Origin: Porphyromonadaceae bacterium UBA4702
GTDB lineage: Bacteria > Bacteroidota > Bacteroidia > Bacteroidales > Muribaculaceae
Direction of reading: 5' to 3'
Assembly (NCBI GenBank): GCA_002404675.1
Contig: DHKE01000018.1
Span: forward strand, 1-30,837
DNA length: 30,837 bases
Shown piece by piece: positions 14,960 through 24,169 of the stretch. The position numbers were made by a program, and so were the translations under genes. Position 1 is the first letter of the stretch; each line of letters starts with the position of its first letter. The notes beneath the pieces were generated by a model. It was not told the DNA's origin and ran no database searches. It saw only the letters and a program-made list of their open reading frames with translations.

Positions 14960-15540
14960 ACAGCATCGTCTGGGCGGTAAAGCCAGCAGCCTGGCTCGTG
15001 AGAATTGACAATACCGACGGCTTGCAGAAAGGAGTAAATGACCTTCGTGCCGACAAATTTCATTCCGCGCTTCTTCAGGTCGGCGGAAATGCGGTCTGAC
15101 AGCGGCGAAGAGACCGGCTCATGCTCGCGAATGACCTCGCCGCCGGTATACGCCCAAATGAAGCGGTCAAACGAGCCATACTCCCTCTGAATATCCATGA
15201 AAACAGCGGCATTGGCAATCGCAGCCTTGATTTTCAACACGTTGCGTATTATGCCTTTGTCCTGAAGCAATGAGGCTATCTTCTCACCGTTGTAGCAAGC
15301 TATCTTAGCGCAGTCAAAACCGTCAAACGCCGCACGGAAGTCCTCCCTCTTGCCCAGCACGCACTCCCATGACAGCCCAGGCTGGAACGACTCGAGCAGG
15401 AGCATCTCAAACAGCTTGCTGTCATCATGCACGGTGACACCCCACTCATTGTCATGGTAATCGACATAAAGCGGGTTGGCGATGTTGCACCAGCGGCAAC
15501 GGCATTTCCCTGACGGGTCCTGGCTGTGTTTATCCATCAT
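14956..15540 (-). CDS. tag: DNA-3-methyladenine glycosylase I
   Basis: A 194-aa protein of the Tag family, which excises 3-methyladenine from alkylated DNA. The N-terminal CRWCNIANPLYVDYHDNEWG aligns with the enterobacterial protein. By that alignment the zinc ligands would be Cys15, His29, His181 and Cys185, and the catalytic acid Glu45 in SKLFEML. ESFQPGLSWECVLGKREDFR is the helix-hairpin-helix entry block. Two ATG codons are adjacent (15540 and 15537) and either could start. A TAACTTTG box lies 24 bases upstream. The gene is coupled to the MGMT-family gene by an ATGA overlap. No Ada-type regulator is in the window. Confidence 0.96.
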   Translation of the reverse strand: MMDKHSQDPSGKCRCRWCNIANPLYVDYHDNEWGVTVHDDSKLFEMLLLESFQPGLSWECVLGKREDFRAAFDGFDCAKIACYNGEKIASLLQDKGIIRNVLKIKAAIANAAVFMDIQREYGSFDRFIWAYTGGEVIREHEPVSSPLSDRISADLKKRGMKFVGTKVIYSFLQAVGIVNSHEPGCWLYRPDDAV

Positions 15541-15563
15541 CTGACACCATATTTATTGTGCAG

Positions 15564-15594
15564 CAAAGTTAGCCAGCCGCAGCGAGCGGCGCAA
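15564..15594 (-). promoter_or_regulatory. Promoter of the tag alkylation-repair operon
   Basis: On the minus strand, a -7 box TAACTTTG (15564-15571) has an upstream TTG (15592-15594) at 20 bases. The start of tag is 24 bases further on, giving a short leader. Confidence 0.6.
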
Positions 15595-15799
15595 CATCAT
15601 TCCGCCGTGAAAGCGTCACAAACAGTCATAAATGGGCATAAACAGAGCAAATTAAGATTAAACCAGCGGCAGGTACAGACAATCCAATTATTGTTGGCGT
15701 GATATTTGACTTTTATTAATAGTCGGATATGTCACAGCCTCCGAGGGCTGTGCGTCACAGATAAGAAACGAAGAAAAGTACAACAAACTATCTTTTGAT

Positions 15800-17266
15800 A
15801 TGAACAGAAAAGCATTATTCTCACTCGCAATGGGTGTGCTGGCACTGGGGCTTACCGCTCCGGAAGCGTCGGCGCAAAATCAAGGGGAGTTTATCAGGAC
15901 ATCACAGGCAGCAGCGTTTGACACGGACTTCACCGAAGCAGCGGAGAAGACCGTCAATGCGGTAGTCTGCATAAAGAGCTACAGCAACCGCAGCCAGCAG
16001 CAGTACGGCAACGGCGGCATGTATGACCCCTTCGACATGTTCGAGTTCTTCTTCGGACAGCCGCAGCCGCGCCAGCAGCCGCGCGGACAGCAACGCCGCC
16101 AGAGCAACGAGCCGGTACAGTCAGGCCTCGGCTCTGGAGTGATACTTACCGACGACGGATATATCGTCACCAACAACCACGTGGTGGACGGCGCGGACAA
16201 ACTGGAAGTGCTGCTCAATGACAACTCCACATACGACGCACGCATAGTCGGCACTGACGAGGCCACCGACCTCGCCCTTCTGAAGATAGACGCTACAGGG
16301 CTCTCCCCTATCACATTCGGCGACAGCGAGGCTGTCAAGGTGGGCGAATGGGTGCTCGCAGTCGGCAATCCCTTCGGCTTCAACTCGACTGTCACCGCCG
16401 GCATCGTGAGCGCAAAGGCTCGCAGCCTCGGGAACTCGCACAATATGAACGGCATAGAATCGTTCATACAGACCGACGCGGCTCTCAACCCCGGCAACTC
16501 GGGCGGCGCGCTGGTCAACCTGAAAGGGGAACTGATAGGCATCAACTCAGCCATATACAGCAACACGGGCAGCTACGCGGGCTTCTCGTTTGCAATACCG
16601 ACTTCGATAGTGAAGAAAATCATGACAGACCTGCGCCAGTACGGTGTGGTACAGCGTGCAGTGCTGGGCTGCACCATCATGGAACTCGACTCCAAGCTCG
16701 CCAAGGAGAAGGACATCACGGCTGTCAAGAGCGGCCTTTACATCGAGTCGGTGCAGGACATGAGCACCGCCAAGGAACTCGGCCTGAAAGAGGGTGACGT
16801 GATAACCGGCATCAACAGCCAGACCATCGCCAACCGCTCGCAGCTCGTGGAGCAGCTCAACAAGTTCCGCCCGGGCGACACTATCTCCATAACCTACTAC
16901 CGCGACAACAAGAAGTACACCAAGAGCGGCGTGCTGCGCAACCCGCAGGGCAATACCACGATAGCCAAGAAGAATGACTTCACGAGCATCGGCTGCGCGT
17001 TTGTCAAGGTGTCTACGGAGCTGAAGAACAACCTCGGCATCTCACACGGCATGCAGGTGAGCGGGCTTAAGAACGGCGCGTTCCGCAACGCCGGCATCAA
17101 GGACGGGTTCATCATACTCGACATCAACGGCAATGACATCAACTCTGCCGACGACATAGAGATGATTTACAATGAGGTGATGAAGAGTTCAGACCATGTA
17201 TTGTTCGTATCGGGCATCTACCCGACTGGCAAGAAAGTATATTACGCAGTAGACCTGTCCGAATGA
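15800..17266 (+). CDS. Periplasmic serine protease/chaperone, DegP/HtrA family
   Basis: A 488-aa secreted trypsin-like protease that handles misfolded envelope proteins. The signal peptide (about 1-26) ends at the likely cleavage site ASA-QN. The catalytic triad is His127 (TNNHVVDG), Asp157 (ATDLALLK) and Ser234 (NPGNSGGAL). Two PDZ domains follow, about 283-375 (GLYIESVQDMSTAKELGLKE, GDVITGINSQ) and about 395-488 (GMQVSGLKNGAFRNAGIKDG, FIILDINGNDI). A glutamine, arginine and proline-rich loop (87-107) precedes the core, in the position of the DegP LA loop. The gene is monocistronic between a 259-base upstream gap with a small hairpin (15733-15752) and a downstream terminator. I cannot tell degP from degQ by sequence alone. 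Confidence 0.95.
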   Translation: MNRKALFSLAMGVLALGLTAPEASAQNQGEFIRTSQAAAFDTDFTEAAEKTVNAVVCIKSYSNRSQQQYGNGGMYDPFDMFEFFFGQPQPRQQPRGQQRRQSNEPVQSGLGSGVILTDDGYIVTNNHVVDGADKLEVLLNDNSTYDARIVGTDEATDLALLKIDATGLSPITFGDSEAVKVGEWVLAVGNPFGFNSTVTAGIVSAKARSLGNSHNMNGIESFIQTDAALNPGNSGGALVNLKGELIGINSAIYSNTGSYAGFSFAIPTSIVKKIMTDLRQYGVVQRAVLGCTIMELDSKLAKEKDITAVKSGLYIESVQDMSTAKELGLKEGDVITGINSQTIANRSQLVEQLNKFRPGDTISITYYRDNKKYTKSGVLRNPQGNTTIAKKNDFTSIGCAFVKVSTELKNNLGISHGMQVSGLKNGAFRNAGIKDGFIILDINGNDINSADDIEMIYNEVMKSSDHVLFVSGIYPTGKKVYYAVDLSE

Positions 17267-17292
17267 GGGTCTGTTGCCCTATCTGACTGACT

Positions 17293-17324
17293 AAGCCCCC
17301 ACGTCGGTGACGATGCGGGGGCTT
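17293..17324. terminator. Shared terminator hairpin between the DegP-like and TonB receptor genes
   Basis: AAGCCCCC (17293-17300) pairs with GGGGGCTT (17317-17324) around a 16-base loop that may close by one more C-G pair. It lies 27 bases after the protease stop and 29 bases before the convergent receptor stop, so it may serve both directions. The following T content is low. Confidence 0.65.
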
Positions 17325-17352
17325 CAATTATATCCTGGTCTGTGATATGCGG

Positions 17353-19764
17353 TCAGAACTCTATAGCGAGACGGACGTTGATTTGGCGGCGTGTCAGGTA
17401 GTTTGGGACGGCATACTGTATGTCGTTCACGTCTGTCACCCAGTAGTAGCTGCTGACGTTGGAGATGTCAAGCAGGTTGAACACGTCCAGCCCAATGACA
17501 ATGCTCTTGAAATGCCTGCGCCAGTCATACGGGCGCACTCCGTCTGTCGGTGCGCCGACAAGCTGGTAGCTCACGCCGATGTCAAGACGCCTGTACGCCG
17601 GTGCGCGAAACCACGATGTGGAGCGCGACACACGCGGCGCGGTCATGGTAAGGCCGTCGGAAAGTATGCCGCGCAAGCTGAATTTCAGCTTCGGGAATTT
17701 CGGGAAGTAGTCGTTGAAGAAAAGGGCTATGGAGTAGCGTTGCTCGCCAGGGAGCGGGCATTTCACGCCATTTAGCGTCTGCTGCGCCTTCATCAGCGAG
17801 AAGGAGAGCCACGAGTCGCTGCCTGTGACAAACTGCCCGAACAGGCGCATGTCAAGCCCCATGATGTAACCCTTGGAGTCGTTCACGCCGGAATAGGACA
17901 CTTTCAGGTTGTCATATTCGTATGAGATGAGGTTTGCGAGGTTCTTGTAATACGCCTCGCCGGTAATCTTGAACGGGCGGTCAAAGGCTCGAAACGTGTA
18001 GTCTGCGCCGAGCACCACCTGTATGCTTCGCGGCGACTTGATGTCGCGGTTGAGCTGGACGACGCCGTTGCCGTCGGCATCGGTTATCGACTGCCGGTAC
18101 TCCTTGTAGAACGGCGACTGATAGTACATGCCCAGAGCCAGACGGTACGTCCAGCGGTTGTTGACCATCGGCGAGAAAGTGAAATTGACGCGAGGCGAGG
18201 CGAGGAACTCCTTGTTGAAGTCCCAGTATGAGAAGCGCACGCCGCCGTTGAGCGAGAAATGCGCCTTCTCGGTGTCCCAGTAATATGAATCCTCGAGGAA
18301 GAAGGCAAGACGGTTTGCGCTTATGTCCTGACGCGAAGCGAGGTTGTATATCAGGTGAACGCCATCGGGGAGGTGCGGCAGCGAATACCCAGAAGAGTCG
18401 CGCCATTCCCACTCGCGTGTGCGGTCTCGGAAAGTCTCGTGCTGGTATGTCAGCCCATATGTGAAATGGTTGCTGCGCCAGGTGGTGTTGCCCCGGAGCA
18501 TGGCCTGAAGCACCGAAGCTTTCAGCCGGTTGCGCGAGTGTTCCATATACTTGCCCACGCCAAGCTCGCCGCCCACGCCTTCAGGGCCGGACGTTCCGGC
18601 CTGGTTGAGCCAGTACTCGCCTGAAATGTCATAACTTACCAATTCATCTGTAATGAAGCCCGACAGACCGAATGTGAAGTCGGAGGCATTGCTCGGGCGG
18701 TAGTTCATAGCCAACGCGCCGAGCCATGTCTGGAACTTGTCGTCCTCGTCGCCGTCGAAATAGACCTTGAACTGCTTGACATCCTCGCTCGTGCCGAAGC
18801 TCGTCTCGCGGTCGGCGGGCTTGAACTTGTAGTTGTTGAGCGATATGTTGCCGAGGAAATTGACGGAGAATTTCTCGGAGGTCTTCAGGTTGATGTTTGT
18901 CTGGTAGTCGAAGTACAAAGGGTCATACTCGCCGCGTGTCTCGAGAGAGGAGAGCAGGGAGTTGTTCTTCTTGAGGCGCACGCCGTGCATCTGCGAGAAT
19001 TTGCCGGAGTTCTGACCTATCGCCAGCGAGCCGCCCATGAGGCTGAGCGACACGGCTCCCTCGAAGGATTCCGGCTCGCGGTACGTGATGTCGAGCGCAG
19101 AGGACATCTTGTCAGCATAACGAGCCGGGAAGCCGCCTGTGGAGAAGCGTATGCTCCCCACCATGTCCGGGTTGATGATTGACAGTCCCTCCTGCTGCCC
19201 CGAGCGCATCAGCTGCGGGCGATATATCTCCACTCCGTTGATATATACTGAGTTCTCGTCATACGAACCTCCGCGCACAGAATATTGCGAACTCATCTCG
19301 TTGCTGGAGTTCACGCCCGCCATTGTGGAAATCATCGCCTCGACAGAGCCTCCGGAAACGTCGGGGGAGGTTTTGAGCGATTCTCGGTCAATGGACTGCA
19401 TGCCGTTGATGGTGTTCTTGTAGCCCATTACGACAACATCCTGCAACTCCACGTCAGAGGACATCAGCTTGACATTGAGCGTGACCTCCTTTTCGGGCTT
19501 GATGAGGCGTTGCTTGAGTTCCTTGAAGCCGATGCTGGTGAATATCACGTCGAGGGTGTCCTTCTGCGCCACGGTAAACGAATAGTAGCCTTGCAGATCG
19601 GTGTTGGTGCCTATGGCAGTGCCTCCGATGCGGACAGTGGCAAACTCGATGGGGTTGCCCTCTGCATCCGTCACCTTGCCGCCTATCTTCACGTCGGCGG
19701 CGTAAGCGGCAGCGCAAACCGCCACCCAGAGTATCACAAAGAGGAATAATCTTGCGTATTTCAT
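17353..19764 (-). CDS. TonB-dependent outer membrane receptor with carboxypeptidase-like N-terminal domain
   Basis: An 803-aa outer membrane transporter. It has a signal peptide (1-22, cleavage near AYA-AD), then a carboxypeptidase regulatory-like beta domain (about 26-110: KVTDAEGNPIEFATVRIGGT, TNTDLQGYYSF). The plug domain is about 115-235 (LQDVVVMGY, YSVRGGSYDENSVYINGVEI, FPARYADKMSSALDITY), and a long beta-barrel ends in the terminal phenylalanine RLAIEF expected for barrel assembly. No SusD partner lies beside it, so it is not a standard SusCD polysaccharide pair; iron, cobalamin or peptide substrates are equally open. It lies 31 bases after the GNAT gene and may be the end of a longer minus-strand transcript. 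Confidence 0.93.
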   Translation of the reverse strand: MKYARLFLFVILWVAVCAAAYAADVKIGGKVTDAEGNPIEFATVRIGGTAIGTNTDLQGYYSFTVAQKDTLDVIFTSIGFKELKQRLIKPEKEVTLNVKLMSSDVELQDVVVMGYKNTINGMQSIDRESLKTSPDVSGGSVEAMISTMAGVNSSNEMSSQYSVRGGSYDENSVYINGVEIYRPQLMRSGQQEGLSIINPDMVGSIRFSTGGFPARYADKMSSALDITYREPESFEGAVSLSLMGGSLAIGQNSGKFSQMHGVRLKKNNSLLSSLETRGEYDPLYFDYQTNINLKTSEKFSVNFLGNISLNNYKFKPADRETSFGTSEDVKQFKVYFDGDEDDKFQTWLGALAMNYRPSNASDFTFGLSGFITDELVSYDISGEYWLNQAGTSGPEGVGGELGVGKYMEHSRNRLKASVLQAMLRGNTTWRSNHFTYGLTYQHETFRDRTREWEWRDSSGYSLPHLPDGVHLIYNLASRQDISANRLAFFLEDSYYWDTEKAHFSLNGGVRFSYWDFNKEFLASPRVNFTFSPMVNNRWTYRLALGMYYQSPFYKEYRQSITDADGNGVVQLNRDIKSPRSIQVVLGADYTFRAFDRPFKITGEAYYKNLANLISYEYDNLKVSYSGVNDSKGYIMGLDMRLFGQFVTGSDSWLSFSLMKAQQTLNGVKCPLPGEQRYSIALFFNDYFPKFPKLKFSLRGILSDGLTMTAPRVSRSTSWFRAPAYRRLDIGVSYQLVGAPTDGVRPYDWRRHFKSIVIGLDVFNLLDISNVSSYYWVTDVNDIQYAVPNYLTRRQINVRLAIEF

Positions 19765-19795
19765 CTTATATTAAACGCTTGGCGGCGATGCTATA

Positions 19796-20344
19796 TTATA
19801 CGCCGGCCGCCAAGTCGCGGCAATACACATACAAGTCCTCGGGCTCGCCGCCGAAGCAGAACCATTCGGGCAGGGCTGCAATGCGAGAATAGCCCATCTC
19901 CTCAAACAGGCGTATGCTCGGCGTGTTGCGGGAGGCGATTTTGGCGGCAAGACGGCGCAAATGCAGCACGTCGCGGCCATAACGCTCGAGCGCGTCAACG
20001 GCGGCACGCGCAAACCCCTTGCCCCGCCACTCGCGTCCTATCACAAGTCCCAGGTATGCACGGCGGGCATTTATGTCAATCTCGTAGAAGTCTCCCAGGC
20101 CGACGGGCATCTGTCCCTCCACCGACTCGATGACAAGACGCAGCTGGCCGGCACGGAAGGGGTCGGCATCGTAGTCCAATGCATACTGCATCAGCTGGTG
20201 TCGCGAAAGGGGGGCGACACGCTCGGAATAACGCCATATCGACACATCGTTCTCGATGTCGAACATCATCGCCACATCCTCCGGTTCGAGGGCCCGCAGG
20301 CGCACCCGGTCGTTGCCAACGCTTCGGTCTGCCTGTCTGTTCAT
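19796..20344 (-). CDS. GNAT-family N-acetyltransferase, SpeG/RimJ-like
   Basis: A 182-aa acetyltransferase. The start [20 protein letters not shown] and the acetyl-CoA loop [21 protein letters not shown] (residues about 99-119) define the GNAT fold, with the usual C-terminal [15 protein letters not shown]. The opening resembles polyamine (SpeG) and ribosomal-protein (RimJ-type) acetyltransferases of Bacteroidota. With an agmatine-to-putrescine operon elsewhere in the window, a polyamine substrate is an attractive guess but not shown. Its ATG overlaps the recR stop (ATGA), so it is translationally coupled to recR. Confidence 0.88.
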   Translation of the reverse strand: MNRQADRSVGNDRVRLRALEPEDVAMMFDIENDVSIWRYSERVAPLSRHQLMQYALDYDADPFRAGQLRLVIESVEGQMPVGLGDFYEIDINARRAYLGLVIGREWRGKGFARAAVDALERYGRDVLHLRRLAAKIASRNTPSIRLFEEMGYSRIAALPEWFCFGGEPEDLYVYCRDLAAGV

Positions 20345-20964
20345 GAGTGTATGGTGTCTGAAAACGGTATACGGTTCATCAGCGAGCGTCCCAAGGTAAG
20401 CGAGTCGGTGTATTCCAGCTCGCCGCCCACGCTCACGCCACGCGCCAGCATAGTCACCTTGACCGGCAGATGCTGCAACTTGCGGTATATGTAGTAGTTG
20501 GTGGTGTCACCCTCCATTGTCGCGCTCAGCGCGAGTATCACCTCGCGTATCCCCCCGTCCTCGACACGCTTGACCAGCGAGTCAATTTCGAGGTCATTGG
20601 GAGAAACACCTTCGAGTGGGGATATGATGCCCCCCAGCACATGGTATACGCCGTGATGCTCATGCGTTTCCTCAATGGTAATCACGTCCTTGACGTTTTC
20701 CACCACACAGACCACCGAGCGATCGCGGCGCGTGTCGGCGCAAATGGCACAGGTGTCCGTGTCGCTTATGTTATGGCAGTGGCTGCAATAGCGCACGCCT
20801 TTGCGCATATCTATTATCGCGTTGCCGAGGGCAAGCGATGTCTCCTCGCCCTCGCGCAGCAGGTGCAGGGCGAGCCGCAGGGCTGTACGCGCCCCCACGC
20901 CAGGCAGCCGCGACAGCTGCGCGACAGCCTCGTCAAGGAGTTTTGAATTGTCAGATAAGTTCAC
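20341..20964 (-). CDS. recR: Recombination mediator protein RecR
   Basis: A 207-aa RecR, which acts with RecF/RecO to load RecA on gapped DNA. The order is an N-terminal helix-hairpin-helix ([20 protein letters not shown], 17-36), a four-cysteine zinc motif (Cys60, 63, 72, 75), a Toprim domain starting at [15 protein letters not shown], and the C-terminal [27 protein letters not shown]. The start is a GTG at 20964; no in-frame ATG exists before the hairpin-helix region, so GTG is required. It lies 33 bases after ftsE and overlaps the GNAT gene by 4 bases. Confidence 0.96.
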   Translation of the reverse strand: MNLSDNSKLLDEAVAQLSRLPGVGARTALRLALHLLREGEETSLALGNAIIDMRKGVRYCSHCHNISDTDTCAICADTRRDRSVVCVVENVKDVITIEETHEHHGVYHVLGGIISPLEGVSPNDLEIDSLVKRVEDGGIREVILALSATMEGDTTNYYIYRKLQHLPVKVTMLARGVSVGGELEYTDSLTLGRSLMNRIPFSDTIHS

Positions 20965-20997
20965 TGTCAGTATATATTATAGCTGTGGAGCTGTATT

Positions 20998-21669
20998 TCA
21001 ATGCATTATCAGCCGGTGGTCATGGCACTCCATGACACGCCCCGGGTAACGGTCTACGAGCTGCAGGTTGTGCGTCGCCATAAGCACGGTATGCCCGCGC
21101 TGCACCAGGCTGTGCAACAGCTCGACGATGTTGCGCCCCGTCTCGGGGTCGAGGTTGCCCGTAGGCTCGTCGGCAAGTATGAGCTGCGGCTTGTTGAGCA
21201 ATGCCCGCGCTATTACAATGCGCTGCTGTTCGCCTCCGCTCAGCTCATGGGGCATCTTGTAGCTCTTGTTGGCCATGCCCACCACGTCCAGCACCTCATG
21301 GATGCGGTCCTCCATGTCGCCACGGCGTTTCCAACCGGTCGCCTCAAGCACGAAGCGGAGGTTTGCGTTCACCGAGCGGTCCTGGAGCAGCTGGAAATCC
21401 TGGAACACGATGCCTATCTCGCGGCGCAGGTAGGGTATGTCCCGGCGGCGTATCGTGTCAACGTCATAGTCGAGGACACGGGCCCGCTCGGCGCTTGCCA
21501 CAGGCACGTCGGCATACATGGTCTTCATCAGCGAGCTCTTGCCGCTGCCGACACGGCCGACGAGGTAGCAGAACTCGGCACGTCCGAGCGTGAAAGTCAC
21601 GCCCTTCAGCACCTGCCTCTCGGCACGGTCTATGTCCACATTATTGTAGTCTATAACAATGTCGCTCAT
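20998..21669 (-). CDS. ftsE: FtsE-type ABC transporter ATP-binding protein
   Basis: A 223-aa ABC ATPase. Walker A is GRVGSGKS (38-45), the Q-loop glutamine is Gln90 (IVFQDFQLL), the signature is LSGGEQQR (143-150), Walker B is LILADEP (163-169) and the switch histidine is His200 (MATHN). The short length and the [13 protein letters not shown]-loop are typical of FtsE, which works with the membrane protein FtsX in cell division and peptidoglycan hydrolase control. No ftsX is adjacent, so a LolD/MacB-like role remains possible. It begins 4 bases after the ygiQ stop, implying one transcript. Confidence 0.88.
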   Translation of the reverse strand: MSDIVIDYNNVDIDRAERQVLKGVTFTLGRAEFCYLVGRVGSGKSSLMKTMYADVPVASAERARVLDYDVDTIRRRDIPYLRREIGIVFQDFQLLQDRSVNANLRFVLEATGWKRRGDMEDRIHEVLDVVGMANKSYKMPHELSGGEQQRIVIARALLNKPQLILADEPTGNLDPETGRNIVELLHSLVQRGHTVLMATHNLQLVDRYPGRVMECHDHRLIMH

Positions 21670-21673
21670 GTCG

Positions 21674-23602
21674 CTATCGTTTGGGGTTATGCTTGCCGGG
21701 CGGCTTCGGCTTGCGGAAATTGGGGTTGAACGAGCGGGGCGGCCCCGGGAAAAGCCGACCGATGAGGTCGGGGCGGTGCATCTGCCGCAAGGTGCGTTCC
21801 AGCCCCTGCCGCGCTTCTGGCTTGTACCAGAAGAAGAACATTCGTTGCTTTAGCTTCTCTTGTGGTGTGTGGGCTGAGAATACTTCTTCAAGAGTGTAGG
21901 GATGGTAACCAGAATACCATGTGTCGGTAGAGACAGTCATAGGAGTAGGCGTGAAGTCTTGCACTTGTTCGAGTTGGAAGTCCATATCGCGGGTCTCTGT
22001 TGCGAGTTCAGCCATATCCTCTTCTGTGCATCCTGGATGTGAAGAAATGAAGTAGGGAATGATTTGTTGGCGAAGCCCTGCTTCTCGGTTGATGCGGTCG
22101 AAGATGCGCTTAAACTCGTGGAAGAGTTGGAATGAAGGCTTACGCATGAGTCGGAGCACACGGTCGGAAGTATGCTCAGGTGCTACTTTAAGTCGGCCAG
22201 ATACATGATGGATAATCAGTTCCTTGGTGTATTCTTCTGCTGCTTTACGTAGTTCTGGGTCTTTGTACTGATTAAGCAAAAGGTCGTATCTCACACCGCT
22301 ACCAATGAAGCTTTTCTTTATGCCAGGTAAAGCATCGACGGCTTTGTAGATGTCGAGCAATGGGGCATGATCTGCATTCAAGTTCGGGCAAACAGAGGGA
22401 TTGATGCATGATGGGCGCTTGCATTTTCCACAGAGTTCCCGATTCTTTCCGTGCATCTGATACATGTTGGCTGATGGGCCGCCTAAGTCGGAGAGGTAGC
22501 CACGAAAATCAGGCATATTTATAATTTGCTTGACTTCGCGCAGAATGCTTTCCTTCGAACGGCTCATGATGAATTTGCCTTGATGGGCAGATATTGTACA
22601 GAATGCGCACCCACCGAAACATCCGCGATGGATGTTGACAGAGAATTTGATCATCTCGTAAGCAGGAATGCGCTTGTTCTTGTACTTGGGGTGGGGCAGA
22701 CGGGTGTATGGGAAGTCGAATGAACGGTCAATCTGCTTAGTCGTCATGGGTGGATAAGGCGGGTTGACCACTACATAGATGTTTCCCGTTTTTTGCAATA
22801 TTCGTTGTGGATGCAACTTGTTGCTCTCTTCCTCTATATGTCGGAAGTTTTCAGCAAAATGACGCTTATTTGCAAGACAGTCTTCGTGAGAGTGCAGAAT
22901 GATATCGTCGTCGCAGATGCCCCGTGGAATGTTTTCTTCACTTTGCAGCGTAACAGTTTGCTTTATGGGAAACTTGCGCATCAAATCGTTGAACTGCTCT
23001 GTAGTACAAAAGGCCTCTTCCACGTCGTGGAGAATGTAGTGATTGATGTTCTTACAGATATCAGTCATAGGCAGTTCTCCCATGCCGTAGACAATCATGT
23101 CGGCCCCACTATTGGTGAGGATGCAAGGACATAGCTTCTCTTTCCAATAATCGTAATGCGTAACTCTTCGCAAAGAAGCTTCAATGCCACCCAATACTAT
23201 GGGCACGTCGGGATAAAGTTCTTTAAGAATCTTAGAGTAGACGATAGTGGGATATTCAGGACGCATGTCATGACGGCCGTCGGGAGTGTAGGCGTCTTCC
23301 GAACGCAGTCGTCGATTGGCCGTATACTTGTTGACCATCGAGTCCATACATCCTGGAGCTATGCCAAAGAACATTCTTGGACGTCCTAACTTCTTGAAGT
23401 CGCGGTAATCGCCGTGCCAGTCGGGTTGTGGAACTATGCATACACGATATCCTTCCGCCTCGAGGAGCCTACCTATTACGGCTGCTCCAAAAGAAGGGTG
23501 GTCAACGTAAGCATCGGCTGAAAAGAGGATGATGTCGGCGACGTCCCAACCGCGTAGGTCCATTTCTTTACGTGTTGTAGGAAGCCAATCTGTTAATTGC
23601 AT
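21674..23602 (-). CDS. ygiQ: YgiQ-family radical SAM protein
   Basis: A 642-aa protein when started at the ATG at 23602 (MQLTDWLPTTRKEMDLRGWD); 18 more in-frame residues upstream do not resemble the family. YgiQ proteins combine an N-terminal B12-binding-like region with a radical SAM core, and their reaction is unknown. The iron-sulfur cysteines are in HRGCFGGCAFCTIS (about Cys328, Cys332 and Cys335). A cysteine cluster CGKCKRPSCINPSVC follows. ADAYVDHPSFGAAVIGR, GGIEASLRR and the terminal MFFFWYKPEARQGLERTLR are family landmarks. Composition changes sharply within the gene: the last ~55 codons (21674 to about 21835) are GC-rich like the left block, and the rest is AT-richer. The reading frame is unbroken across the change. 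Confidence 0.92.
   Translation of the reverse strand: MQLTDWLPTTRKEMDLRGWDVADIILFSADAYVDHPSFGAAVIGRLLEAEGYRVCIVPQPDWHGDYRDFKKLGRPRMFFGIAPGCMDSMVNKYTANRRLRSEDAYTPDGRHDMRPEYPTIVYSKILKELYPDVPIVLGGIEASLRRVTHYDYWKEKLCPCILTNSGADMIVYGMGELPMTDICKNINHYILHDVEEAFCTTEQFNDLMRKFPIKQTVTLQSEENIPRGICDDDIILHSHEDCLANKRHFAENFRHIEEESNKLHPQRILQKTGNIYVVVNPPYPPMTTKQIDRSFDFPYTRLPHPKYKNKRIPAYEMIKFSVNIHRGCFGGCAFCTISAHQGKFIMSRSKESILREVKQIINMPDFRGYLSDLGGPSANMYQMHGKNRELCGKCKRPSCINPSVCPNLNADHAPLLDIYKAVDALPGIKKSFIGSGVRYDLLLNQYKDPELRKAAEEYTKELIIHHVSGRLKVAPEHTSDRVLRLMRKPSFQLFHEFKRIFDRINREAGLRQQIIPYFISSHPGCTEEDMAELATETRDMDFQLEQVQDFTPTPMTVSTDTWYSGYHPYTLEEVFSAHTPQEKLKQRMFFFWYKPEARQGLERTLRQMHRPDLIGRLFPGPPRSFNPNFRKPKPPGKHNPKR
21815..21855. 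other. Composition breakpoint inside ygiQ
   Basis: Hand counts of G/C per 60 bases fall from 43 (21721-21780) to 36 (21781-21840) to 27 (21841-21900) and stay low afterwards. The change lies next to the codons for the conserved FFFWYKPE stretch, where two species could share near-identical DNA. It marks either an assembly join or a recombination crossover. Confidence 0.7.
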
Positions 23603-23811
23603 GCTATGAATGGGGAGATGATTGTTGATTTTTACGATAGTGGCTCGTTCTGCCAAAAGAACTTTATGAATGGTAGTCGTTCATCAAAAGGAACGATTCT
23701 ACAATAAAAGAGGAAGACAAGCATTTTGCTGCCTCTTGTAAGAAACGAACTGCTTGTCCTTCTCCTTCTTTTAGTTGTACTATAGCTCTGTAAGAATGCA
23801 GAGAAATAGTG

Positions 23812-24141
23812 TTATGCTTCATGTTGAACTTCTTCGGACAATACAGGGTGAGACACTTCCCACTCGTGATAAGCTTGAATAAGGTTCTTCAGACCAAAGG
23901 CTTTCATCTTGTCGTGGTAAATCACGTCGATGCAAAGGTCGAGCAAGTCCTTTGTATTATCAGAACTTGAAGCAATGAGTGAGCGAATGTTGAGCTTGAG
24001 CTTGTCAAGCTCTGCTTCTGTAACGTAGCCAGTAGAATTAATAAGTCCGTTGAATAGGTCGTATTTACGAATGGTGTTCATATTCTGGTCGGTTACGTTC
24101 ATGTGGCGTGTGCCACTCTCGTTGAGTTGAATGTCGTACAT
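23812..24141 (-). CDS. Conserved small protein of unknown function (109 aa)
   Basis: I do not recognise a named family. Starting at the ATG at 24141 (MYDIQLNESGTRHMNV) gives 109 residues. The frame extends 51 residues further, but that part overlaps the preceding gene and looks like noise. The protein is soluble, has no signal peptide, and is helical in its second half (ELDKLKLNIRSLIASSSDNTK, LIQAYHEWEVSHP). It sits 28 bases after a secreted 162-aa protein and about 210 bases before ygiQ, all on the minus strand downstream of ruvC. Co-transcription is likely for the first three. Confidence 0.7.
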   Translation of the reverse strand: MYDIQLNESGTRHMNVTDQNMNTIRKYDLFNGLINSTGYVTEAELDKLKLNIRSLIASSSDNTKDLLDLCIDVIYHDKMKAFGLKNLIQAYHEWEVSHPVLSEEVQHEA

Positions 24142-24169
24142 GATAGATGGATTATAAAGTAGTAAAAAA

